Part shown: positions 1 to 6,233 of the stretch, one piece after another
How positions within the stretch are numbered: the first letter of the stretch is position 1
Layout: every line of letters starts with the position of its first letter
Origin: Dehalococcoidia bacterium
GTDB taxonomy: Bacteria; Chloroflexota; Dehalococcoidia; Dehalococcoidales; Fen-1064
Direction of reading: 5' to 3'
Length of the DNA: 7,963 nt
Assembly (NCBI GenBank): GCA_003153955.1
Contig: PMCB01000069.1
Location: 16,291-24,253, forward strand
Program-made: the position numbers and the translations under genes
The notes under the pieces: generated by a model
Database searches by the model: none
What the model saw: only the letters and a program-made list of their open reading frames with translations
Told to the model about the DNA's origin: nothing

Positions 1-821
1 AACTTGTTGCGCAGATATTCCTGCACCATCTTTTTCTGATAATCCCAGAGTCCGAACAGATTATCCTTTCTGTCTTTGACCTGCTGATAATCCTTGGTCG
101 TGGCATAGAACAAGGCGAAGTATTCGGTCGCCAGATTCAGCTTGTTAATACCCAGTTTGAAGGACTGCTTGAGCTGGTCTTCCGGGATACCGGTGCCGCC
201 GTGTAAAACCAGCGGGGTATCGAGGGCTTTGTTGATTTCCTGCAGCCGTTTCATCGCTAAATGCGGGGTCTCCACATAATAACCGTGGGCGCTGCCGATG
301 GCGATTGCCAACGCGTCTGCTTTGGTTTTATTGATAAAATCAACCGCCTGGTCGACAGTGGTATACAGGTCTTCGTTGGCGAAATCGCCCTTATTGGCGG
401 CAATGCCGACCCGGCCCAGTTCCGCTTCAACATCTACATCCATGGAATGTGCCGCTTTGACGATTTCGCAAGTGCCTTTAACATTTTCTTCATAAGGCAG
501 TTTTGAACCGTCGAACATTACTGACGTAAAACCGGCTTTGATCGCCCTCATTATCGTCTCATAAGACTGGCAGTGGTCCTGGTGCAGCGCAACCGGGATT
601 TTGGCTTTTTTGGCTTCTGCGATAGTCGCCGCGGCAAAAGCCTCATGGCTCATGTATTTGCTCATCTCGGGATACAGCATGATGATCACCGGCATGTTCA
701 ATTCCTGTCCGACTTCGATCACCCATTCGATGCTGTCATAGCTGTAGCAGTCAAAGGCCAGCGCGGCCGATTTCTTCGCGTCTACTTCTTTCAATATTGA
801 GGTCATTTTGACTAAAGGCAT
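1..821 (-). CDS. Class II (zinc) fructose/tagatose-bisphosphate aldolase, partial (C-terminus off the left edge)
   Basis: A cytosolic class II aldolase that should cleave a ketose 1,6-bisphosphate (fructose- or tagatose-type) into dihydroxyacetone phosphate and an aldehyde. Visible are 273 codons from ATG (MPLVKMTSIL...) and no stop before the edge. Family motifs are all present: LHQDHC (catalytic Asp82, zinc ligand His83), MFDGS (102-106), DVEAELG with Glu134, IGSAHG with His179, and LVLHGGTGIP with His207. This spacing is very close to that of tagatose-bisphosphate aldolases (Asp82/His83/His180/His208). Members are usually about 280-290 residues, so only about 10-15 residues should be missing. 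The start is well supported: AAGGGAG (835-829) lies 7 nt upstream. It follows the isomerase gene after a 31-nt gap on the same strand, so it is probably the third gene of the operon. The exact substrate cannot be read from the sequence. Confidence 0.93.
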   Translation of the reverse strand, partial: MPLVKMTSILKEVDAKKSAALAFDCYSYDSIEWVIEVGQELNMPVIIMLYPEMSKYMSHEAFAAATIAEAKKAKIPVALHQDHCQSYETIMRAIKAGFTSVMFDGSKLPYEENVKGTCEIVKAAHSMDVDVEAELGRVGIAANKGDFANEDLYTTVDQAVDFINKTKADALAIAIGSAHGYYVETPHLAMKRLQEINKALDTPLVLHGGTGIPEDQLKQSFKLGINKLNLATEYFALFYATTKDYQQVKDRKDNLFGLWDYQKKMVQEYLRNK

Positions 822-852
822 GATTTATCTCCCTTAACGTTAATATTATGGT

Positions 853-2241
853 CTATACAAAATCGCGTTCGATATTGCCGATATACTTGCAGGCTTCATC
901 CAGCACCGGAATAAATTTCCCGTGGATTCCGGCGACATGATGTACATAGGGGCCGCAAACCAGCTTCCGTTCCCACTTCGGCCAGTCATCGGTTTCAATC
1001 CAGATATAGTTGCCTTCGGTACTCGGCCCGTCGGTTCCGACCGCCTGACCGGCGAATAATGAATATTTGCCGCCGATTGCATCAAACCGGGCAATCGTGA
1101 CATCGCCGCCCTTTAATTCCCATTGGCCGTGGCATTCTATCATCACGCGCTTTTTGGGGTCTTTGGCCAGGGATTTAGGGAAGGGGCCGCAGTGCCAGAG
1201 CAGTTCGGCGTTGTCATTGGTGGGATGGCGGACCGTGACATCGGCCAGGAAATTCGGACTTTCGCCGCGGGCTGCCGCCGAAAGTATTGCCGAGGTAATG
1301 GCGCCGTGGACATCGGTTTCACAGGCCATCGGTAATCCTTTTTCAGAAAGGTCTCCAAAGATAAAACATGGGGACATGCCAAGATTCGTGCGGAATTCTG
1401 ACCAGCATTCACTGGCAAACGCCTTGATGCCGTAGGTTTTCGCAAGTTCCATCACCGCCAATTCGAGGGCGGCCATTTTGTCGAGGTCTTCCGGTTTAAT
1501 CGTGCTGCAGTTAATCGATTCGGTCGTTTCGCTGACGATATGCTTGATTGCGTCTTTTTTACTGCCGTAAATTTTGTTATATACCGACATGATTTCAGCA
1601 GCGTTGATCGGCACCACTTCCACGTTGAACTTTTCCAGCAGTTCGTCTTCGTTGACGATGACGCTGTGGAATTGCCGCGGGCGGAGGGCAATCTGTCCCA
1701 CGCGCATGCCGTTAAAGTCTTTCATGATAGTGACTACGCGGACAAATTTTTCGATTTCTTCTTTCAGTAAAGGCGAATCCAGCCAGCAGTTCTCGATATA
1801 CGTGAATGGAACGTGATATCTTAATAATGCCTTGCCGCTGGCGAAAAGGCCGCATTGCACATCGGTGGTGCGCCAGGCGTAATTCGGCGGGGGCGCATCG
1901 TCGCGCGGGCCCCACAGCAGGAACGGTTTGCCCATCGCTTTCCCGAGTTTGCCGACCACTTCTTCCTGGCCGAAGTTGCAATGCGGGATAAAGACCGCAT
2001 CCACGCCTTCTTTGCGGAAATAAGCTTCGATTTTGGCCACGTCTTCTGTCTCGAAGAACATGCCTTCTTTATTCAGCCACTCCAGGTCGACGATTTTGAC
2101 ATCATGGATACTGCCGAAGATTTCCTTCAGTTTGGCCATGATTTTTACTTTGTTTTTAAACGCTTCTTTCGGGTCCGGGAATTTATCGCGTCTCACGGGC
2201 GCAATGCCGATGGTTACCTTGTAATCACGAAACTTTTCCAA
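853..2241 (-). CDS. L-fucose/L-arabinose isomerase family protein
   Basis: Resembles the L-fucose/L-arabinose isomerase superfamily, whose metal-dependent cytosolic enzymes interconvert aldoses and ketoses. From the chosen start it has 462 residues, about the size of bacterial arabinose isomerases and shorter than E. coli FucI. The N-terminal part (VTIGIAPVRRDKF, then VDAVFIPHCNFGQEE and a WGPRDD segment) looks like the substrate/Rossmann-like domains. The C-terminal part carries ACETDVHGA (about 306-314) with conserved acidic residues and VHHVAGIHG (about 433-441) with the His expected near the metal site. The start is a choice: an in-frame TTG at 2262 touches the stop of the upstream gene, but AGGAG (2253-2249) sits 7 nt before TTG 2241, so I prefer 2241 (MEKFRDYKV...). 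The gene lies between a cupin gene and the aldolase. True substrate unknown; other aldoses are possible. Confidence 0.87.
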   Translation of the reverse strand: MEKFRDYKVTIGIAPVRRDKFPDPKEAFKNKVKIMAKLKEIFGSIHDVKIVDLEWLNKEGMFFETEDVAKIEAYFRKEGVDAVFIPHCNFGQEEVVGKLGKAMGKPFLLWGPRDDAPPPNYAWRTTDVQCGLFASGKALLRYHVPFTYIENCWLDSPLLKEEIEKFVRVVTIMKDFNGMRVGQIALRPRQFHSVIVNEDELLEKFNVEVVPINAAEIMSVYNKIYGSKKDAIKHIVSETTESINCSTIKPEDLDKMAALELAVMELAKTYGIKAFASECWSEFRTNLGMSPCFIFGDLSEKGLPMACETDVHGAITSAILSAAARGESPNFLADVTVRHPTNDNAELLWHCGPFPKSLAKDPKKRVMIECHGQWELKGGDVTIARFDAIGGKYSLFAGQAVGTDGPSTEGNYIWIETDDWPKWERKLVCGPYVHHVAGIHGKFIPVLDEACKYIGNIERDFV

Positions 2242-2248
2242 GTCTGCT

Positions 2249-2253
2249 CTCCT
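2249..2253 (-). promoter_or_regulatory. Ribosome binding site deciding the isomerase start
   Basis: On the minus strand AGGAG is followed by a 7-nt spacer and TTG at 2241. The earlier in-frame TTG at 2262 has no comparable site and directly abuts the upstream TAA (2265-2263). Confidence 0.65.
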
Positions 2254-2262
2254 GTCAATCAA

Positions 2263-2775
2263 TTAAACGATTTTAATTTCCTCTTCCTTGGTCATCTTGT
2301 AGAAATAGATATCGTTGCAATAGGTTCTTTCCGGTAAGACTACCATGCAATTGACGAAATCGTTCTTTTCAGCGAAGGGCGCGCAATGCCAGACACCCGG
2401 GCGTAAAACCACAAGGGTTCCTTTCGGCACGCGGAAGACTTCGATTTTATCCAGCGGCACGGCCTGGGGCGGCGTGGCGGGAGCCACATGCATCAGGATG
2501 TCGCCGTCCAGCGGCATACAGGCTTCGCCGGTATGGTTGTGGCATTCCATCGCATCGATAACATTCGCTCTTTTCTGCACGCGGGTGATGGAAAATGCAG
2601 CTTCGCCGATTTGGCCCAGACTTAAAATCGCCATATCGCGGTAAAACTCCACCGGGCCGAATCCCAGCTTCGGGCCGCTCGGTTCCGTCATGTTGGCAAA
2701 AGAGCCGTACATGTGAAAAGCTTCGACAGTTAGTTTCTTGACCGTTACTTTTTTAGCAGTTACTTTTTTGTCCAT
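2263..2775 (-). CDS. Ureidoglycolate lyase-like cupin family protein
   Basis: A 170-residue, probably cytosolic, single-cupin protein. The core (about 17-150) has the layout of the ureidoglycolate lyase (AllA) family: a VEAFHMYGSF start, MECHNHTGEACMPLDGDILMHVAP (about 76-99) in the place of the family's E-x-H-p...Q-x-fiPl segment, a proline-rich loop (PATPPQAVP), IEVFRVPKGTLVVLRPGVWHCAPF (about 111-134) with the conserved Gly-Val-Trp-His, and a C-terminal strand MVVLPERTY. True AllA releases urea from ureidoglycolate, but nothing here points to purine breakdown; the partners are a sugar isomerase and an aldolase, so a role on a sugar or sugar acid is an inference. The first 16 residues form a lysine-rich five-residue repeat (KKVTA/KKVTV/KKLTV). 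GAGG lies 13 nt before the ATG, rather far. First gene of the operon. Confidence 0.75.
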   Translation of the reverse strand: MDKKVTAKKVTVKKLTVEAFHMYGSFANMTEPSGPKLGFGPVEFYRDMAILSLGQIGEAAFSITRVQKRANVIDAMECHNHTGEACMPLDGDILMHVAPATPPQAVPLDKIEVFRVPKGTLVVLRPGVWHCAPFAEKNDFVNCMVVLPERTYCNDIYFYKMTKEEEIKIV

Positions 2776-2847
2776 ACTCGTAATTTTACCTCAAAATATT
2801 AGATTTTTTGCCTGTTTTTACAAGGCTTCAGACGCTTGCTATTGGTA

Positions 2848-2856
2848 AGTATAGCA
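2848..2856 (-). promoter_or_regulatory. Extended -10 promoter of the cupin-isomerase-aldolase operon
   Basis: The minus strand reads TGC-TATACT, an extended -10 element (TG two positions before a near-consensus hexamer). No good -35 is visible; the region upstream is T-rich. Initiation would fall near 2841, giving a leader of about 65 nt before the cupin ATG. No other promoter-like or terminator-like signal is seen inside the three-gene operon. Confidence 0.5.
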
Positions 2857-2865
2857 TACCGCATT

Positions 2866-2903
2866 CTAAAAAATAAAATTGCAGAATCAGCCGATTGGAT
2901 TCT
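2866..2903 (-). terminator. Probable intrinsic terminator of the RCK channel gene
   Basis: Downstream of the RCK gene stop, the minus strand has AGAATC (2903-2898), a 9-nt loop region and GATTCT (2888-2883), then GC and a T-rich tract (AATTTTATTTTTTA, 2880-2867). The stem is short and AT-rich, so termination may be weak. It would separate the channel gene from the sugar operon on the same strand. Confidence 0.4.
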
Positions 2904-2960
2904 TTTTAAGCTGTTTTTCTCTGCAAAAAGTGAAGATATGCGAAGATAGGTTCAGGTAAA

Positions 2961-3641
2961 TTACTGCATCATTTTTCTCAGTTTTATTAACGCATTATGG
3001 TCGGCCAGCACATAAATCTGGTCACCTGTTTCGAGCACAAAATCTTCACCTTTATTGGGAAATGATTCCCCGCCGCGATTTATCAGCAGCAGCGGCGCAA
3101 TCTGTTCGATAGCCCTGTTATTCAATCCTTCTTTGGTGATGGTAAATTCCGCGATATTTTTCCCGCCGAACCGGCCCGGCAGAAACGCTCCAACGATTTC
3201 ATTAGAAGCTGTCGCCGTCGCCAGGATGTTCCCGATGATATCCGAAGGCGCGATGACCACATCCGCCTTGGCCGCTTTGGCGCCTTCTCTCAGTTCCCGC
3301 TCGTTAATAATCGTTATCGCCCGTATTTTTGGATTCAACTGCTTCGCCACCATGATACTGAGCATATTATCGCCGTCGTCGTCATAAGTCGCCACCAGCG
3401 AACCGGCGCGTTCGATGCCGGCTTTTTTCAGGGCGTCATAAACCAGGTTTATCGGCGAGGACATCGCCGTAATACCGTTGTTTCTGGCGATTTCCACTTG
3501 TTCCTCATCCTTCGCCACCACCACATATTCCATACCCATGTCTTTCAGTTTTTCCGCCACATATTTTCCCAGAAAGCTGTATCCCATTATAATTATATGA
3601 TTGCTCATCGTATTGACCCGCACTGTATCTAAACGGCTCAT
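2961..3641 (-). CDS. Predicted separate soluble RCK protein from an internal start inside the channel gene
   Basis: Met113 of the channel ORF (MSRLDTVRVNTMSNHIII...) is preceded on the minus strand by AAGGAG, exactly 6 nt and ATG. Translation from here would give a 226-residue cytosolic protein with the full RCK-N and RCK-C domains and no membrane segment. The start falls right after the second membrane helix. It is known that in MthK an internal start (Met107) supplies four free RCK subunits that complete the octameric gating ring; I infer the same here. The signal is much stronger than any at the full-length GTG start. Part of the match is forced by the codons used (Lys-Glu as AAG GAG), so chance is not excluded. 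Confidence 0.6.
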   Translation of the reverse strand: MSRLDTVRVNTMSNHIIIMGYSFLGKYVAEKLKDMGMEYVVVAKDEEQVEIARNNGITAMSSPINLVYDALKKAGIERAGSLVATYDDDGDNMLSIMVAKQLNPKIRAITIINERELREGAKAAKADVVIAPSDIIGNILATATASNEIVGAFLPGRFGGKNIAEFTITKEGLNNRAIEQIAPLLLINRGGESFPNKGEDFVLETGDQIYVLADHNALIKLRKMMQ

Positions 3642-3977
3642 AAAAAACTCCTTTTTGGTTACGGTCGAAATCAGGGTTTGCAGTAATGATGCGGCCGAAC
3701 CGACGCTGGCAACAATAATGATAATCAGCAGTATTTTTTCCGGGTTGGGCATCGTGACGATATTCGGGGAATATAGGCCGATGGTAGTTACCGTCGAGAC
3801 TGAACCCAGCAGGGCAGTCAGCCAGTCCAGCCCCTGAAAATGGTGAAATACCGCCGCGCCGACGAAAAACATCAGTGCGATAATTAACAACTGGACCCAG
3901 ACACGCTTTAAAACAACATACGGCCCGGATGCCACCAACAGGATGATTCTTTCAAGTACCCGGAATATTTTTCTCAC
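2961..3977 (-). CDS. Two-transmembrane potassium channel protein with RCK (TrkA-N/TrkA-C) domains
   Basis: A 338-residue inner-membrane channel of the MthK-like type. Hydrophobic segments at about 28-46 and 81-105 flank a pore loop (STVTTIGLYSPN, 61-72). A TrkA-N/RCK domain follows at about 126-240 (NHIIIMGYSFLG nucleotide-fold glycine loop, ATYDDDGDN, AKQLNPKIRAITI), then a TrkA-C domain at about 265-338 (GKNIAEFTI...GDQIYVLA). Such channels pass K+ and are gated by ligands such as Ca2+ or nucleotides bound to the RCK ring. The filter is unusual: TTIGLY instead of TVGYG. The start at 3977 is GTG without a clear ribosome binding site; it lies two codons after an in-frame TAG, so little room exists for an earlier start, although a later TTG/GTG (codons 14-15) is possible. 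An internal start at 3641 is strongly indicated. Divergent from a ClC gene, suggesting linked ion movement. Confidence 0.9.
   Translation of the reverse strand: MRKIFRVLERIILLVASGPYVVLKRVWVQLLIIALMFFVGAAVFHHFQGLDWLTALLGSVSTVTTIGLYSPNIVTMPNPEKILLIIIIVASVGSAASLLQTLISTVTKKEFFMSRLDTVRVNTMSNHIIIMGYSFLGKYVAEKLKDMGMEYVVVAKDEEQVEIARNNGITAMSSPINLVYDALKKAGIERAGSLVATYDDDGDNMLSIMVAKQLNPKIRAITIINERELREGAKAAKADVVIAPSDIIGNILATATASNEIVGAFLPGRFGGKNIAEFTITKEGLNNRAIEQIAPLLLINRGGESFPNKGEDFVLETGDQIYVLADHNALIKLRKMMQ
3648..3653 (-). promoter_or_regulatory. Internal ribosome binding site AAGGAG in the RCK channel gene
   Basis: AAGGAG on the minus strand with a 6-nt TTTTTT spacer before ATG 3641. Both the match to the anti-Shine-Dalgarno and the spacing are near optimal, and the A/T-rich surroundings would leave the site unstructured. 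Confidence 0.6.
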
Positions 3978-4015
3978 AATGCGCTACATCAACTTAACCA
4001 TATCGCTGTCTATAT

Positions 4016-4030
4016 CATAACATCGTTATG
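4016..4030. promoter_or_regulatory. Inverted repeat in the divergent channel spacer (possible operator)
   Basis: CATAAC-ATC-GTTATG, a perfect 6-bp inverted repeat with a 3-bp centre, lies in the 88-bp spacer between the divergent RCK channel and ClC genes. Its position suits a shared operator, but no regulator gene is nearby. Confidence 0.3.
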
Positions 4031-4047
4031 TAATCATTGTGAGCTAA

Positions 4048-4056
4048 TGCTAGAAT
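4048..4056 (+). promoter_or_regulatory. Possible extended -10 element for the ClC gene
   Basis: TGC-TAGAAT resembles an extended -10. Initiation would be near 4063, only a few bases before the ATG, which would leave no room for the AGGA at 4060-4063 in the message. The call is therefore weak; the true promoter may lie further upstream. Confidence 0.25.
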
Positions 4057-4065
4057 AATAGGATA

Positions 4066-5913
4066 ATGATGAAAATAATCCGCGACCGGGCACGGAAATT
4101 GTTATCCGGCCTGAAGTCGTTCTGGCATAATCTGAGTCATCCCGCACCCGAAGGGCGTATCGATGTCAATTACCTGCTGAAATGGCTGGTATTGGGCGCG
4201 ATTATCGGCGTCGGGGCAGGGTTGGCCGCAATCGCCTTCCACCGCTGCATCGAGTTAGTCACCGGCTGGACGTTGGGCAATATCGCCGGCTTCAAACCCC
4301 CGCAGCCGCTGGGCGAAGGTCAGGATATTATCTCCGCAATTACTCACCGGTGGGCAATTCCGATAATCACCGCGTTGGGCGGATTGTTGGCGGGATTTGT
4401 CGTGTATAAACTGGCGCCGGAGGCTGAAGGCCATGGCACCGATTCCGCCATCGACGCCTACCACAATAAGAACGGAAATATCCGCTGGCGTATCCCCTAT
4501 GTGAAATTTGTCGCCTCGACCATTACCCTGGGCACCGGCGGCAGCGCCGGCCCTGAAGGTCCGGCCTCACAGATGGGCGCCGGTTTCGGTTCTTTCATTG
4601 CCCAAATCGCCCACCTTTCCGTTGAAGACCGCCGCATTGCCGTGGCCGCCGGCATGGGGGCGGGTATTGCCGCCATCTTTAAAGCGCCTCTCGGCGGCGG
4701 CATCCTGGCGGCGGAAATATTATACCTTCAAGGCATGGAAAGCGAAGTCCTGATACCGGCATTTATTTCCTCGATGATTGCCTATGTGGTCTATGCTTCT
4801 GTCCAGGGATTTACCCCGATTTTCGGCACAGGACTGAACATTTCCTTCAACGACCCTATCAGTCTGGTCTATTACGCTGTTCTGGGTATCAGTTGCGGCC
4901 TTATTGGCATTCTCACCACCCGGACTTTCACCTTCGTAAAGGATATTTTTCACAAATGGCGCTTCCCCCGCATCCTGAAACCGGCTGTCGGCGGATTGAT
5001 GACCGGAATTGTCGCCCTCTGGCTGCCGCAGGTGCTCGGCGTGGGATACGGCTGGATGCAGCTCGCCATGACACCCGGCGCTATCGGCATCGGCCTGGCA
5101 CTGTTGGCCGTGCTCGTTTTCGCCAAAATTGTGGCCACCGCATTAACCGTCGAATCCGGCGGTTCTGGCGGCGTCTTTGCTCCCGGCATCGTCATTGGCG
5201 GCTTGCTGGGCGCGGTGCTTTGGGGATTGATGCGCAATATTCCGGGCATGCCCTCTTTGGCCTCTTTCGTCATCGTCGGGATGATGGCATTTTTAGGCTC
5301 TGTCGGCCATGTTCCACTGGCCGTGATGGTAATGATTGCCGAGATTACCGGCAGCTACCAGTTGCTCGCACCGGCCATGATTGCCGTCGGCCTGGCCTAT
5401 GTCATCATTGGCAACAACACGATGTACAAGAGCCAGGTGCTTTCCCCGGCCGAATCACCGGCGCACCGGGACAAATATGCCTACCCCCTGCTGAACCGGA
5501 TGCTGGTGAAAGAAGCGATGCGCACCAAAGTCCTGACGCTCTCTCCCGAAGCCACGGTCGCGGATGCAGCGGGCATGATGCAGATTAACGGCATCAAAGG
5601 CATCCCGATAATCGATAATAAGGGTAATCTGACCGGCATCGTCGCCAATATCGATGTGATGAAAACTCCGCGAGACCAGTGGCCGTTAACCGGTGTCAAA
5701 GATATCATGTCCACCGAGCTGGCCGTGATCCATACCGAAGACCCGCTGGACTATGCTATGAATTATATGCGCCAGCGCAATATCGGCCGTTTGCCGGTGG
5801 TGGAAGATAAAAACCCGAAAAAACTCATTGGGATTATCACCACGAGCGATATCGTCGCCGCTTACATGGATTCACAAAATTCATTCAAACCGCGGAAAGA
5901 TACATCCGCATAA
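4066..5913 (+). CDS. ClC-family chloride channel/transporter with C-terminal CBS pair
   Basis: A 615-residue polytopic membrane protein. After a basic cytosolic N-terminus (1-35), the ClC core runs from about 40 to 455. It shows the family's anion-binding motifs: GHGTDSAIDAYH (122-133, in place of GSGIP), GGSAGPEGP (158-166, equivalent to GREGP, gate glutamate Glu164), GGVFAPG (368-374, the GxFxP motif), and Tyr454 near the end of the core. Two CBS domains follow: about 480-535 (LVKEAMRTKVLTL...GIVANIDVM) and about 544-602 (VKDIMSTELAVIH...GIITTSDIVAAYM), which in relatives bind adenine nucleotides and tune gating. It should move Cl- across the inner membrane. Two ATGs are in tandem; AGGA (4060-4063) is 2 nt from the first and 5 nt from the second, so 4069 may be the real start. 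Ends with TAA TAA and no terminator directly after. Confidence 0.95.
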   Translation: MMKIIRDRARKLLSGLKSFWHNLSHPAPEGRIDVNYLLKWLVLGAIIGVGAGLAAIAFHRCIELVTGWTLGNIAGFKPPQPLGEGQDIISAITHRWAIPIITALGGLLAGFVVYKLAPEAEGHGTDSAIDAYHNKNGNIRWRIPYVKFVASTITLGTGGSAGPEGPASQMGAGFGSFIAQIAHLSVEDRRIAVAAGMGAGIAAIFKAPLGGGILAAEILYLQGMESEVLIPAFISSMIAYVVYASVQGFTPIFGTGLNISFNDPISLVYYAVLGISCGLIGILTTRTFTFVKDIFHKWRFPRILKPAVGGLMTGIVALWLPQVLGVGYGWMQLAMTPGAIGIGLALLAVLVFAKIVATALTVESGGSGGVFAPGIVIGGLLGAVLWGLMRNIPGMPSLASFVIVGMMAFLGSVGHVPLAVMVMIAEITGSYQLLAPAMIAVGLAYVIIGNNTMYKSQVLSPAESPAHRDKYAYPLLNRMLVKEAMRTKVLTLSPEATVADAAGMMQINGIKGIPIIDNKGNLTGIVANIDVMKTPRDQWPLTGVKDIMSTELAVIHTEDPLDYAMNYMRQRNIGRLPVVEDKNPKKLIGIITTSDIVAAYMDSQNSFKPRKDTSA

Positions 5914-5922
5914 TAATCCTTA

Positions 5923-5952
5923 TTGACAAAATTGAATCAAATGTCATACAAT
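5923..5952 (+). promoter_or_regulatory. Strong sigma70-type promoter of the carbamoyltransferase leader
   Basis: TTGACA (5923-5928), 18-bp spacer, TACAAT (5947-5952): consensus -35 and five of six at -10. Transcription should begin near 5959. TGACA/TGTCA form an inverted repeat (5924-5928 and 5942-5946) over the spacer, and AATCAAAT is repeated directly at 5935-5942 and 5953-5960, so a repressor or activator could bind here. Confidence 0.75.
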
Positions 5953-5986
5953 AATCAAATTCCATGATAAGGAAATAAACAACTAT

Positions 5987-6094
5987 ATGTCCTCATTTGA
6001 TTGCAATTGCCGTAACTTCAGAAGCTCCAGACAACCCGTTGACCGCGGGCAGGGCTTTGCGTTGCTATTTTTCGAGGTAACCGATATTAAATAA
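5987..6094 (+). CDS. Small ORF, candidate arginine-rich leader peptide (35 aa)
   Basis: ATG at 5987, stop TAA 6092-6094. The product begins MSSFDCNCRNFRSSRQPVDR; Arg occupies positions 9, 12, 15 and 20 (codons CGT, AGA, AGA, CGC). It matches no family I recognise. AAGGAA lies 12 nt upstream of the ATG, a long spacer, so translation is uncertain. The ORF lies wholly inside the leader transcript and ends 28 nt before the terminator stem. AGA is absent from the ten Arg codons of the downstream enzyme gene, so its use here could make the ORF sensitive to arginyl-tRNA supply, or could mean that it is not a real gene. Confidence 0.4.
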   Translation: MSSFDCNCRNFRSSRQPVDRGQGFALLFFEVTDIK

Positions 6095-6122
6095 TTCATA
6101 ACCAATAATCAAGGACAAAGCT

Positions 6123-6159
6123 AAGCCCGCGAGAAATATATCCCGGGCTTTTTTATTTT
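6123..6159 (+). terminator. Strong intrinsic terminator inside the carbamoyltransferase leader
   Basis: AAGCCCG (6123-6129) pairs with CGGGCTT (6144-6150), extended after one mismatch by GA/TC; the loop is about 8 nt. TTTTATTTT follows directly at 6151-6159. It lies between the promoter at 5923 and the enzyme start at 6258, with no other evident promoter after it, so it should make enzyme expression depend on read-through. Confidence 0.85.
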
Positions 6160-6176
6160 CATAAATAAGGAGAACA

Positions 6177-6233
6177 ATGCGAACAAGATTCAGACGCAGC
6201 CCAAAAACATATTCGATCATTCAAATGTATTAA
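6177..6233 (+). CDS. Second small ORF, arginine-rich leader peptide candidate (18 aa)
   Basis: Product MRTRFRRSPKTYSIIQMY, with Arg at four of the first seven residues (CGA, AGA, AGA, CGC). It has a good ribosome binding site, AAGGAG (6167-6172), 4 nt before ATG. It starts 18 nt after the terminator's T-tract and ends 24 nt before the carbamoyltransferase ATG. It is in the same frame as that gene but separated by three TAA stops (6231, 6237, 6243). The position and composition suggest an arginine-sensing leader peptide acting on the enzyme gene, perhaps through translation or message stability, because no hairpin follows it. Function is inference. Confidence 0.45.
   Translation: MRTRFRRSPKTYSIIQMY

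Noticed and set aside
1123..1335. Plus-strand and other frames over the isomerase gene
   Set aside because: Several open frames occur opposite the isomerase codons; none shows motifs or a plausible start site, so they are shadows.
2242..2262. Seven-codon N-terminal extension of the isomerase from TTG 2262
   Set aside because: That TTG directly follows the upstream stop and has no ribosome binding site, whereas AGGAG sits at ideal distance from TTG 2241 and would itself be part of the extension's codons.
4893..5588. 231-codon open frame on the plus strand inside the ClC gene
   Set aside because: Its translation is rich in Arg and His with no family resemblance, and it overlaps completely the well-supported ClC frame; it is a shadow.
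5964..5978. Four-codon ORF ATG ATA AGG AAA TAA (MIRK)
   Set aside because: Too short and without a ribosome binding site; probably chance.
5959..6159. 6S RNA or a T-box/riboswitch in the leader
   Set aside because: Length fits 6S RNA, but there is no long closing stem of 5' and 3' ends and it ends in a separate terminator hairpin. No T-box consensus (GGGTGGNACCGCG) or recognised riboswitch core was found.
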